Below are positions 1 through 7,341 of a stretch of 64,000 nucleotides of DNA, piece after piece (positions within the stretch are counted from its first letter, which is position 1; every line of letters starts with the position of its first letter). Source of the stretch: Texcoconibacillus texcoconensis (GTDB taxonomy: Bacteria; Bacillota; Bacilli; Bacillales; Salisediminibacteriaceae). Made by a program: the position numbers and the translations under genes. Location of the stretch: contig NZ_JACHHB010000016.1 in the NCBI RefSeq assembly GCF_014202575.1, positions 1 to 64,000 on the forward strand, in the 5' to 3' direction. The notes under the pieces are model-generated. The model saw only the letters and a list, made by a program, of their open reading frames with translations, had not been told where the DNA came from and ran no database searches.

Positions 1-43
1 ATAGTTACAGAATGAAGAATCGAACTTCCATTTTTAAGGAAGA

Positions 44-95
44 AAGTGTTCAGAATTAATTAGCAAAAAGTGTTCATTTTTACTTGACGCTTACA
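44..95. mobile_element. Probable end of an IS21-like element (remnant)
   Basis: Two direct copies of AAAGTGTTCA lie about 22 bp apart and are followed by an edge that reads TGTAAGCGTCAAG on the minus strand. Repeated TGAACACTTT motifs inside a TG-starting terminus resemble IS21-family ends. No transposase is visible because the window starts here. The edge near base 95 also supplies the stop codon of the next gene. Family assignment is from memory. Confidence 0.4.
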
Positions 96-363
96 CCCCT
101 ATTGCAAAATCTAATAAAATATTGTTAAACGGAGCGATGTATACACTTACAATTAATAATGGAAAGACAGTTATACATACAAACATAATTCTACCTGAAA
201 TTGTTAGTATGTGCTTGGAGCCACACTTATTACATATTATTGGTTTGTTTGACCAATTCCAAAATGATTTAAAAAGTCGGTACCATGTAAACCTCATGTT
301 ACAATATTCACATTTCTGCAATAATCCTTTCCCTCCAGCTTTCGTTCTTTTTAAACTCTTCAA
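91..363 (-). CDS. Small zinc-ribbon-like membrane protein (cxxc_20_cxxc type)
   Basis: A 90-residue protein with two CxxC pairs (C18/C21 and C44/C47) around a Trp/Phe-rich linker, then one hydrophobic segment at about residues 57-77. This matches the cxxc_20_cxxc family of bacillus membrane proteins, whose function is unknown; the cysteines probably bind a metal. The start is TTG, because an in-frame stop lies directly upstream. Its last codons (AIGV, stop) fall on the probable IS end, so the natural C-terminus may have been lost. A plus-strand frame over the same bases has no support. Confidence 0.6.
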   Translation of the reverse strand: MKSLKRTKAGGKGLLQKCEYCNMRFTWYRLFKSFWNWSNKPIICNKCGSKHILTISGRIMFVCITVFPLLIVSVYIAPFNNILLDFAIGV

Positions 364-394
364 TTAAATAGATACCTTTATTGCTTTAAATTAT

Positions 395-1219
395 TTATAG
401 GTTATCAATAACTACATTGTAGATACCCATGTCGAGCATTTCTTGGTTAGACATGGAATCGTCACCATACTCAGTTGGGTTAACATAATATGTATTACCT
501 AAATCATCTTCAGCCTCGGTATCTACTATGCCGTGTTCTACTTCAAGACCCAATTCGCCTTGAGAAGTAACACTGTATGTCGTGTTACGGTCACGAGTTC
601 TAACTGTCCCTTCAAATGGAGATAGAATTATATCATTAGCAAATTCAGTTCCAAATGCAGCCAGGACAGCAGGTAAAGCACCACCTGTTTTGTAACCAGC
701 AAGAGCACCTGCAATAGTTACTAACGCATCCCCAGCTTGGTAAGCGAATGTATAAGAGGTACCATAAGATGTAGTTTCATCAAGATAAAGATATCCAGTT
801 TCTCCCCACTCATTACTGTAATGAGTGTCAATATGTGTCCCGTATTGCATAGTGGTAAACTCTTCCTCAACATTAGCTGTACCCTCATTGACTTCAATTA
901 AGTCTTCTAAATGATATTCTTCTACATCTCCATCAGCATACTCTGTTGTAAGTATATCAGTAGTTTTATCCAATGTACTCATGGCTAGGAGTTCTCCCTT
1001 ATAATCATAATGAGAAGTAATAAACTTGCCACCTTCATCCTCAATCTCTATAGTTGATCCATCATCAAAAGATAATTCATCATTATCATTACTTTTTACC
1101 TCATCACTGTTATTAAATTCTTCAATTGTTTTGTCATTTTTTTCAGATGCTGCGACCGGGGAGATAGCCCCTCCTGCGAATAAAAGAGACACCGACATTA
1201 TAATAAATGCTTTTTTCAT
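395..1219 (-). CDS. Secreted protein of unknown function with a Gly-rich C-terminal segment
   Basis: A 274-residue protein. A clear signal peptide (MKK, hydrophobic core, then PVAAS) is followed by an acidic Asp/Glu/Asn-rich region to about residue 60. A Gly/Ala-rich, possibly membrane-active segment (GALAGYKTGGALPAVLAAFG) sits near residues 165-190. The start is set by GGAAGGAG nine bases upstream of ATG. I recognise no enzyme motif. It is the first intact larger secreted protein downstream of pheromone copy 1 on the same strand, so it is a candidate output of the quorum-sensing locus; a bacteriocin-like or envelope role is speculation. Confidence 0.7.
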   Translation of the reverse strand: MKKAFIIMSVSLLFAGGAISPVAASEKNDKTIEEFNNSDEVKSNDNDELSFDDGSTIEIEDEGGKFITSHYDYKGELLAMSTLDKTTDILTTEYADGDVEEYHLEDLIEVNEGTANVEEEFTTMQYGTHIDTHYSNEWGETGYLYLDETTSYGTSYTFAYQAGDALVTIAGALAGYKTGGALPAVLAAFGTEFANDIILSPFEGTVRTRDRNTTYSVTSQGELGLEVEHGIVDTEAEDDLGNTYYVNPTEYGDDSMSNQEMLDMGIYNVVIDNL

Positions 1220-1442
1220 GTTAATATACTCCTTCCAATATTAGAACCCTTGAGTCCAAGGGGCTAAGATTTATAAAATTCATTCAATTCATGACAACAC
1301 ACAACATGTTTAAACACAGATCATTATATATTTATAAGATAGACGCCCCCCCCTCATTTTTATTTCCATTATGATAATGTTGAGGAGTAGTATATTTTAT
1401 ATTATTGATACGCCCCCCTTATTTCCTTCAATTCTTCCTCAC

Positions 1443-1680
1443 TTATTCATTCAACCTTTTCTTTATCACTTTTACAGAAAACCTTTTCTTATAGCCCTCA
1501 ACTTCTTTAATACCTAATTCGTTCTGTTCATCAGCAAATGTAACAAAATGTCTCTACTTCTAAGTATGAAACGTTTTTTTCATTTGAAGGTTGGTCATAG
1601 TTGCTAGCTCCAACTGTCATCGGAGTTATTACGGTTGAAGATAGAACTAAAGCTGATAAAAGTAGTTTTGATGTTTTCAT
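1443..1680 (-). pseudogene. Frameshifted small secreted protein gene
   Basis: From ATG at 1680 the frame encodes a signal peptide (MKTSKLLLSALVLSSTVITP, then MTVGAS). It stops early at about residue 50, just after a run of four T (complement of 1545-1548). Removing one T restores a continuous frame (ETFVTFADEQNELG and onward) to a stop at 1443, giving 78 residues rich in Lys/Arg at the end. This looks like a one-base insertion in a homopolymer; a sequencing error is possible. There is no strong ribosome binding site. It lies about 50 bp after pheromone copy 1 and may share its transcript. Confidence 0.55.
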
Positions 1681-1730
1681 GTTTTAGATTCATTTACATT
1701 AAAAGTTATTATGATTGATAAAAAGGTGAA

Positions 1731-1871
1731 TTATCCCTCATAAGGTAAATCCATTTCAATTTCAGCATTTTTATCAGTTTTTTCTACTGATTCATCAGCA
1801 GAAGCAACAGCACCATAACTCGACACTGCAATCAATGAAATCATTAAAACTGTAAACAATGTCTTCTTCAT
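1731..1871 (-). CDS. PapR-like pheromone precursor, copy 1
   Basis: A 46-residue pre-peptide: a Sec signal peptide (MKKTLFTVLM... with an ASA cleavage site near residue 25), a short acidic linker and the C-terminus EMDLPYEG. B. cereus PapR has the same design (48 residues, secreted, active C-terminal peptide such as ADLPFEF or SDLPFEF), so a C-terminal heptapeptide MDLPYEG is predicted. It is nearly identical to copy 2 (3245-3385) from the signal peptide back through the promoter, but the mature part has diverged. The Shine-Dalgarno (AAGGGG) is weaker than in copy 2. No receptor gene lies beside this copy; an IS remnant occupies that place. The assignment rests on motif resemblance and the linked PlcR homolog. 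Confidence 0.75.
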   Translation of the reverse strand: MKKTLFTVLMISLIAVSSYGAVASADESVEKTDKNAEIEMDLPYEG

Positions 1872-1900
1872 TTGATCCCCTTGTTGTCTTTTCTTGCCTA

Positions 1901-1957
1901 TATGTAATTTTAGTGACAATATGTAATAAATGGAACAAAATATAAATAGATTTATAT
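1901..1957. promoter_or_regulatory. Control region of pheromone copy 1 (direct repeats and palindrome)
   Basis: Two TATGTAAT repeats start at 1901 and 1920 (19 bp apart). A perfect palindrome ATATAAAT-AG-ATTTATAT spans 1940-1957. The whole block is conserved in front of copy 2. See the copy 2 entry for the comparison with the PlcR box. Confidence 0.6.
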
Positions 1958-1997
1958 ATTTATCAAATTTTGCTGATATCATATCTATATACGGCGG

Positions 1998-2309
1998 GTT
2001 CACTATACTCATCCAGAGTTCCAGAACAGAGTGAAAAAATTAGGGGTATGTCAGTCTATGTCAAGAAAGGGAAATTGTTGGGATAACTCACCAATGGAAT
2101 CATTCTTTGGACATTTCAAAGATATGGTCGATCACAAAGCATGCCAGAACTTTATACAATTAAGACAAGAAGTAGATGACTACAGGGAAGAATATAATGG
2201 TCATCGTTACCAGTGGGGATTAAAGAAAATGACCCCGGCTCAATACCGAAGTCATTTACTAGCTGCATAGGTCTCTTTTATAACTGTCCATTTTATAGGT
2301 TACAGTTCA
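1998..2309 (+). mobile_element. IS3-family transposase C-terminal remnant and right end
   Basis: An open frame from 1998 to the stop at 2270 encodes the last 91 residues of an IS3/IS150-type integrase: VHYTHPEFQNRVKKLG, then SMSRKGNCWDNSPMESFF with the catalytic Glu, then the usual HRYQW...MTPAQYR tail. The N-terminal part and the first Asp residues are missing, so it is inactive. The element end is probably the CA at about 2308-2309. It begins right after the promoter block of pheromone copy 1, where copy 2 has its receptor gene. Confidence 0.8.
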
Positions 2310-2464
2310 AATCTAATATTTTGGTTCTTTTTATGTATTATCATCACTTTATCTAATGCTTATGTTAATCATTAAATCACTCGGGACTTATGTATCGGGA
2401 CTTTCATTTTAATACAGCTGTATAGTGCAAAATAATATTGGCTGGTCCCTCCGCCTCCTGTAAT

Positions 2465-2662
2465 CTATTCAGAAATCTTTTGAGCTATAATGAGTGATAC
2501 TACAAACATCATAAAAACTAATAAACCGTTAATAAACATTCTCGGACCTGATGTGTAGGAAGCCCAAAATAAAGGAATATATTCCAATACTAGATGAGTG
2601 ATAAAATAAAAGAAAATAATAGTAATCATAAGGGTTCCGTAAAAAATCACATTTTTTCTCAT
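2465..2662 (-). CDS. Small two-helix membrane protein, unknown
   Basis: A 65-residue, very hydrophobic protein with predicted membrane segments at about residues 8-28 and 42-62 (ending AQKISE). A good Shine-Dalgarno (GAGGAGA) precedes the ATG. No family recognised. It follows pheromone copy 2 and the 154-residue frame on the same strand, so it may belong to the same transcript. An immunity-like or accessory membrane role would fit the size but is only a guess. Confidence 0.6.
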   Translation of the reverse strand: MRKNVIFYGTLMITIIFFYFITHLVLEYIPLFWASYTSGPRMFINGLLVFMMFVVSLIIAQKISE

Positions 2663-2698
2663 GAAAAATCTCCTCGTTATTCTTTATTAATATAAAGT

Positions 2699-3163
2699 TT
2701 ATTTATAAACATCTAATTTTAGTTCGTAGAAATATGCTTCATCATTTATTTCAAAATACATGTAATAGATTATTCCATTTGTTTTAATGAATTCAGTTTC
2801 TTCTTCTGAAAGGCTATCATATGATTTTACAATATCCAATTGAGTGTGTTCAATAGATTGTCCAGGGTTTATTATTCCCATTACGGGTTGAGAAGTTTCC
2901 GTAGAACTAAGATAGTAACTTTCTAATTCTCTAGGAGCTTTAATTAAGAACTGAACCGAGATTTCTTCTTTAGATACATTTTTAACGTTAAAAACGTAAG
3001 ATAGTTTATCTTGTAATTCATCATAGCTTTCTAAGCTTTGATTATATACATCAATTTCTACAAACTTATCTAAGGGGGGTTCTTCCATTTCCCTTAAAGC
3101 TGCTATTTCTTTTTCAAGTTTATTACCCTCTATTGTTAACTCGGGGACATCTTCAACCAACAT
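2699..3163 (-). CDS. Hypothetical protein, probably 5'-truncated
   Basis: 154 residues with an acidic start (EDVPELTIEGNKLEKEI) and a later part alternating hydrophobic and charged residues, such as SVQFLIKAPRELESYYL, as in beta-rich extracytoplasmic domains. No signal peptide or lipobox precedes it, the ATG has no good Shine-Dalgarno, and an in-frame stop lies about ten codons upstream. This suggests the export signal was lost. It lies 81 bp after pheromone copy 2. Function unknown; it could be a decayed gene. Confidence 0.45.
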   Translation of the reverse strand: MLVEDVPELTIEGNKLEKEIAALREMEEPPLDKFVEIDVYNQSLESYDELQDKLSYVFNVKNVSKEEISVQFLIKAPRELESYYLSSTETSQPVMGIINPGQSIEHTQLDIVKSYDSLSEEETEFIKTNGIIYYMYFEINDEAYFYELKLDVYK

Positions 3164-3244
3164 AGGACTTTCTATGTTATCTGGAGTTCTTTAAAGGTCT
3201 ACAATAGAACATCGCTAAATAAGTGCTTTTTACAATTGATCCCT

Positions 3245-3385
3245 TTATCCTTCATAGGGAAAATCGGAATTAATTTCAACGGTATCATCATACTGCTCAA
3301 CTGATTCATCAGCAGAAGCAACAGCACCATAACTCGATACTGCAATCAATGAAATAATTAAAACTGTAAACAATGTCTTCTTCAT
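3245..3385 (-). CDS. PapR-like pheromone precursor, copy 2 (receptor-linked)
   Basis: A 46-residue pre-peptide with a Sec signal (MKKTLFTVLIISLIAVSSYG, then AVASA), an acidic linker and the C-terminus INSDFPYEG. The predicted active peptide is the last 5-8 residues (SDFPYEG), close to PapR types such as SDLPFEF or SDMPFEF. A strong AGGAGG lies seven bases before ATG. It is transcribed divergently from the PlcR-type receptor at 3517; in B. cereus papR instead follows plcR on the same strand. From PapR biology I infer secretion, extracellular trimming, re-import by an oligopeptide permease and receptor binding. Confidence 0.8.
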   Translation of the reverse strand: MKKTLFTVLIISLIAVSSYGAVASADESVEQYDDTVEINSDFPYEG

Positions 3386-3417
3386 TTGATCACCTCCTAG
3401 ATTTCTGTTCTTGCCTA

Positions 3418-3474
3418 TATGTAATTTTAGTGACAATATGTAATAAATGGAATGAAATATAAATAGATTTATAT
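3418..3474. promoter_or_regulatory. Divergent pheromone/receptor control region with PlcR-box-like palindrome
   Basis: TATGTAAT repeats start at 3418 and 3437. The perfect palindrome ATATAAAT-AG-ATTTATAT lies at 3457-3474. Its 16-bp core (3458-3473) matches 8 of the 10 fixed positions of the B. cereus PlcR box (TATG-N-A-N4-T-N-CATA); the two differences are the symmetric G-to-A and C-to-T. It lies upstream of a weak candidate -35/-10 pair for the peptide gene and 43 bp before the receptor ATG. Both blocks are kept in copy 1. Confidence 0.6.
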
Positions 3475-3516
3475 TTTTATCAAATTTTAGCGCTTTTTAA
3501 CAGGAGGGGTTCATAT

Positions 3517-4428
3517 ATGGGGATCAAGGAACTTGGTCAAGCGATTTCAATGCAAAGGAAAAAATTAAAGATGACACAAGCGGAGTTAGCTGAAGGGATA
3601 TGTACTCAACCTGCGCTAAGTTCAATAGAGAAAGGTGAAACTACCCCTACATTAGAAAATTTATTTTTTCTCTCTTTAAAGTTGGGTAATTCTCTAGATG
3701 ATATCCTATTCTATTTAAACGAAAGTATTGACCCTACCCGTGTTAAGGGAGAAATCAATACCATAGAACGATCGTTGTCTAATCAGGAATACAAAATAAT
3801 CCAAGAACTGGCAGATAAAGAAATTAAAGAATTAGAGGGAACAGGAGAAGTGTCATGGTATCTCCATTATTTGTTTTGGGCTAAATATCTCAGTGATTAT
3901 AAGTTAAATATTATTGGTTATCAAAAAGCTATCGATTTATGTAAATCTTTACTTGCTGAGGAATATTCCATTATAAATAAAATGAACTCATTGTCTCTAA
4001 GAATATTAAATACAATTGCCTTTATTCATGCGGAAAATAATAATTACGACATGTCTTTAATGTACTTTGAAAAGGCATTACATGCTACAGATCATTTGGA
4101 GATGAAACATTCAATGCTATCTCCTGAGCTTTTTCGTGTAAAGATGCTCTATAATAAAGCAAAAACCCAATACGATCTTGGTTTATATGATGAATCCATA
4201 ATGACAATTCAAACTGGAATCCGAGAGTCAAAACAAAAGGAAAGCATGTCATTACTGGGTAACTTTTATTACTATTTAGGGCAATGTTATGAAAAGCAAG
4301 AAAAAGAATATCAAGAAATTGCAGATGCATATATTAAAGCAAAACATATTTTAGAGATTTTAGATCGAAAAAAGTATTTAAAGATTCTTAATGATTTGAA
4401 GTACAAATACATAAAAAGCGGTACTTAA
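3517..4428 (+). CDS. PlcR-type quorum-sensing transcription factor (RRNPP family)
   Basis: A 303-residue regulator. An HTH_3 domain (about residues 8-62; MTQAELAEGICTQPALSSIE) is followed by TPR helices to the C-terminus. Segments such as LYNKAKTQYDLGLYDES and GNFYYYLGQCYEK align by eye with B. cereus PlcR (YNHAKALY...YEES, GQLYYQRGECLRK). PlcR is a cytoplasmic dimer that activates promoters when PapR binds its TPR groove. ATG follows AGGAGGGG. The adjacent divergent PapR-like gene supports the receptor-ligand pairing. Regulated targets are unknown here; the B. cereus virulence regulon should not be assumed. Confidence 0.85.
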   Translation: MGIKELGQAISMQRKKLKMTQAELAEGICTQPALSSIEKGETTPTLENLFFLSLKLGNSLDDILFYLNESIDPTRVKGEINTIERSLSNQEYKIIQELADKEIKELEGTGEVSWYLHYLFWAKYLSDYKLNIIGYQKAIDLCKSLLAEEYSIINKMNSLSLRILNTIAFIHAENNNYDMSLMYFEKALHATDHLEMKHSMLSPELFRVKMLYNKAKTQYDLGLYDESIMTIQTGIRESKQKESMSLLGNFYYYLGQCYEKQEKEYQEIADAYIKAKHILEILDRKKYLKILNDLKYKYIKSGT

Positions 4429-4431
4429 AAA

Positions 4432-4463
4432 GCACTGATCACAAAATAATCAGTGCCTTTTCT
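4432..4463. terminator. Terminator between receptor gene and rubredoxin operon
   Basis: Stem GCACTGAT / ATCAGTGC with a 9-base loop and CCTTTTCT on the plus strand; A-rich on the other side, so it can serve both convergent units. Confidence 0.75.
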
Positions 4464-4496
4464 GTCGGGAGTAGATATTTTTTTAACGATTTACGC

Positions 4497-4667
4497 TTAC
4501 TCTTCATCTACAGGAGCAAATTCTTCTTTTCCTTCACCGCAAACTGGGCATTCCCAGTCTTCTGGCAAGTCTTCAAAAGATGTACCTGGTTCAATATCTT
4601 CTTCTGGGTCTCCAAATGCTGGATCGTAAATGTAACCACATGGTTTGCAAATATATTTTTTCATCAT
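4497..4667 (-). CDS. Rubredoxin
   Basis: A 56-residue protein (55 if the second ATG is used) reading [20 protein letters not shown] ... ECPVCGEG. The two CxxCG knuckles bind one iron. The size is typical for a rubredoxin. An AGGAGG precedes the tandem ATGs. It is the last gene of a three-gene unit with a pyridine-nucleotide:rubredoxin reductase and a flavodiiron protein, so it most likely carries electrons from the reductase to the flavodiiron protein in the cytoplasm. Confidence 0.95.
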   Translation of the reverse strand: MMKKYICKPCGYIYDPAFGDPEEDIEPGTSFEDLPEDWECPVCGEGKEEFAPVDEE

Positions 4668-4681
4668 TGATTCCTCCTCAT

Positions 4682-5920
4682 TTATATAGAAACGACTTGT
4701 TGATTTTGTTTTTCTTTCACTGCATTCATTACTTCTTGCACGTTTGCCGTGGTAACATCGATGTCTGCTAATGACACTTCTTGTTCAATCGCTGATTTAT
4801 AGACCATAGACTGGGCAACGCCTTCAAGCGAGATGACACCAATAATCGACTGGTCTTTGATAAATAATGTTGTATACGTGCCGTCTTCACGGTTTTCTTT
4901 GATCGTCTTGTCAACTTGCGACTCGTCAACATTACCAATAGAGAATAACTCTGTATCAAAGGCATTGAAGATCGTCATGATGGTTGCCTTTTCATAATTT
5001 GTTTGTTTACCGGCCATGTACTGTCCTGCGACTTTCCCTTCATCCATCGCTGTGTTCCATAACCCATCTACGACACTGTTTAGTTCTGCAACGTCACCAG
5101 CTGCAAAGATATCTGGATCATTTGTTTGCATTTGTTCATTGACGACGACACCACGGTTCGTCTTAATTGATGACCCTTTTAGTAATTGGATATTCGGTAT
5201 CACACCAATTGAGTAAATGACACTTTCACAGGTGATGATCTCTCCACCGTTTACTTGAACACCCGCCACTTCTCCGTTTTCTTCCACGATTCGGTCGATC
5301 GCCGTATTGACGTAAACACTGACACCGGCCGTTTCCACTTTTTCTTTCACAAGCTGTGATGTTTGCTCATCTAATTGACGAGCCATAAGCCGCGGTGCTA
5401 ATTCAATGATCGTTACGCGTTTTCCTTCTTGCTGCAAAGACCATGCTGTTTCTAAACCTTGGATACCCCCACCGATAACAACGACATCGGTTTTGTTTTC
5501 CATATATGCTTTAAAGTCCTCAGCATCTTGTTTATCACGGATCGCAAACACCCCAGGTAGATCAACGCCATCTACAGGTAAGGGGCGGTTGTTTGCTCCT
5601 GTACAAAGCAATAGCTTATCGTAACTAACTTCATCGCCTTCGGAAGTCGTCACATATTGCTCTGTTGTATTGATCGCTTCAATTTTTACGCTTGTATGCA
5701 CTTGAATCTCGTTTTTGGCATACCATTTTTCCTTTTTAATCAACACTTTTTCGCTCGCTAAATCAGAGTATAGTGCTTTTGACAGCTTGATTCGTTTATA
5801 CGGTAATGACGGCTCAGCACTAAATATTTGAATGATTCCTTTTTTATCTTCATCACGAATAGCTTTTGCGGCATTCACCGCTGCCGGGCCAGACCCGACA
5901 ATGACATAACTTTGCATCAA
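4682..5920 (-). CDS. NAD(P)H:rubredoxin-type FAD oxidoreductase
   Basis: 412 residues of the two-dinucleotide-binding-domain flavoprotein fold. FAD motif [11 protein letters not shown] starts near residue 8, NAD(P) motif [14 protein letters not shown] lies near residue 150, and the second FAD motif IFAAGDVAE near residue 275. No redox-active CxxxxC follows the first motif, so it is not a disulfide reductase. It lies between flavodiiron and rubredoxin genes (10-bp gap to the former, 14 bp to the latter). NADH-dependent reduction of rubredoxin, feeding O2 or NO reduction, is the likely role; the nitrite reductase large subunit N-terminus is a related fold. Confidence 0.85.
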   Translation of the reverse strand: MMQSYVIVGSGPAAVNAAKAIRDEDKKGIIQIFSAEPSLPYKRIKLSKALYSDLASEKVLIKKEKWYAKNEIQVHTSVKIEAINTTEQYVTTSEGDEVSYDKLLLCTGANNRPLPVDGVDLPGVFAIRDKQDAEDFKAYMENKTDVVVIGGGIQGLETAWSLQQEGKRVTIIELAPRLMARQLDEQTSQLVKEKVETAGVSVYVNTAIDRIVEENGEVAGVQVNGGEIITCESVIYSIGVIPNIQLLKGSSIKTNRGVVVNEQMQTNDPDIFAAGDVAELNSVVDGLWNTAMDEGKVAGQYMAGKQTNYEKATIMTIFNAFDTELFSIGNVDESQVDKTIKENREDGTYTTLFIKDQSIIGVISLEGVAQSMVYKSAIEQEVSLADIDVTTANVQEVMNAVKEKQNQQVVSI

Positions 5921-5930
5921 AAACCCACCT

Positions 5931-7160
5931 TTACACGCTTAATAGTTGTTCAGCGACAAATGTAGCGGAATGGTCAACTTTTTCACGTTGCTCATCATCA
6001 AGGGAAAAGCGTACGCGGATTGGAAACTCAACGTGTGTCATCCCTGTTGTCTTAATGACTTGCGACGTGCTTTGTACAGTCATATTCGTTTCATATAGGT
6101 AATCTTGAATGACTTCGATTGCTTCACCGCTCCAGCCATATGAACCAAATGAAGCAGCAATTTTTCCTTCTAAGTCCATCTCAGTAAGTGCTTTTAGAAT
6201 ATCTTCAAGATTTCCGATCATATCGGCATACTTTGTGGAACTACCGATAAATACGGCATCCGCTTGTTGAACACTTGCTAAAACCTCGTCGTGGTCAGCT
6301 TTATCAGTATTGAAGATCTCCGTTTCAATCCCGTCTTTCTCTAAGGTTGATTTTAGATATTCAGCCACTTTACGTGTGTTCTTACGAATGGTTGTAAAGA
6401 TGATCGTTGCTTTTTTATTTTCTTGTGTGTTTGCGCTCATTTCTCCATAAAGATCAATGTACTTCTGTACGTTTTCACGCAAAATGTAACCGTGAGAAGG
6501 TGCGATCATTTGCACATCTAACTCTTCCAATGCATCCATCAGCGTCGCCACATATCGACGGTGTGGGTGGATGATCAGATTGTAGTAAGTGATAAAGTCC
6601 TCGGTAATGTCAATGGACGCTTCATCATTAAAGAACTCTTCATTTGCAACGTGCGTACTGAAGATGTCACATGGGAATAAAATTTTGTCCTCAATGCTGT
6701 ACGTAATCATCGTTTCTTTTGTATGAAGATACGGTGTTTCTTTAAACTTCAATGTTTTTCCGCCAATGTCTAACGTATCGCCGTCATGAACAACGAGGAA
6801 GTTGCGCTGATGAAGTTTATACATTTCTTTTAGCTCATAAACAGCAGGTTCTGTACATACGATCGTTGCTTCAGGTGCACGTGCTGCTAAAGCTGCAAGT
6901 CCTCCAGAATGGTCAGGTTCAGTATGGTTAATAACGATATATTGAATCGTTTTTGGATCAATTTGTTGGCTTAAATTTTCGACGAACTCACGACCAAACG
7001 CAAAGTCGACCGTATCGATGATCGTTGGCTTTTCGGTTTTCAATAGGTACGCATTGTACGTCGTCCCTTTTGCTAAAATAAGACGGTGAAACGGCACCTC
7101 ACGATTGTCGTTTTTCCCTACCCAATATACGTCTTCGGCAATTTTTACTTCTTGATTCAT
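5931..7160 (-). CDS. fprA: Flavodiiron protein (FprA-type O2/NO reductase)
   Basis: 409 residues. The N-terminal metallo-beta-lactamase-like diiron domain has the ligand motif H79-x-E81-x-D83-H84 (HTEPDH). The C-terminal flavodoxin domain has TTIRKNTRKVAEYL and GSYGWSGEA. This matches class A flavodiiron proteins, which reduce O2 to water or NO to N2O with electrons from rubredoxin. ATG follows AGGGAGGA. First gene of the operon with reductase and rubredoxin. Such complete systems are best known from anaerobes, so here it probably protects against NO or O2 in low-oxygen phases. Confidence 0.92.
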   Translation of the reverse strand: MNQEVKIAEDVYWVGKNDNREVPFHRLILAKGTTYNAYLLKTEKPTIIDTVDFAFGREFVENLSQQIDPKTIQYIVINHTEPDHSGGLAALAARAPEATIVCTEPAVYELKEMYKLHQRNFLVVHDGDTLDIGGKTLKFKETPYLHTKETMITYSIEDKILFPCDIFSTHVANEEFFNDEASIDITEDFITYYNLIIHPHRRYVATLMDALEELDVQMIAPSHGYILRENVQKYIDLYGEMSANTQENKKATIIFTTIRKNTRKVAEYLKSTLEKDGIETEIFNTDKADHDEVLASVQQADAVFIGSSTKYADMIGNLEDILKALTEMDLEGKIAASFGSYGWSGEAIEVIQDYLYETNMTVQSTSQVIKTTGMTHVEFPIRVRFSLDDEQREKVDHSATFVAEQLLSV

Positions 7161-7341
7161 GTAGAAATCCTCCCTTATCTATTCGTTCAATGAAATTGAT
7201 TGTTGTTCTCAACTGCTGTTAAGTCTACGGGATCTTTTAAAAAAACAAGAGGATTTGAATCACAGTTTGAAAAAAAGTTGTTCATGGCGATGAAAAAATG
7301 TATTGTAGGATGTAATGAACAGGTGAAAGGGGGAGGAGATC

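Noticed and set aside
122-367. 81-codon plus-strand frame
   Set aside because: Antisense to the CxxC protein, whose cysteine pattern is convincing.
2691-2707. TATAAA-GTTTA-TTTATA as another receptor operator
   Set aside because: The centre is 5 rather than 4 bases between the equivalent arms, and it lies at the end of the 154-residue frame; too weak in such A/T-rich DNA.
3386-3516. Canonical B. cereus PlcR box
   Set aside because: No exact TATG-N-A-N4-T-N-CATA is present; only the symmetric variant described in the findings.
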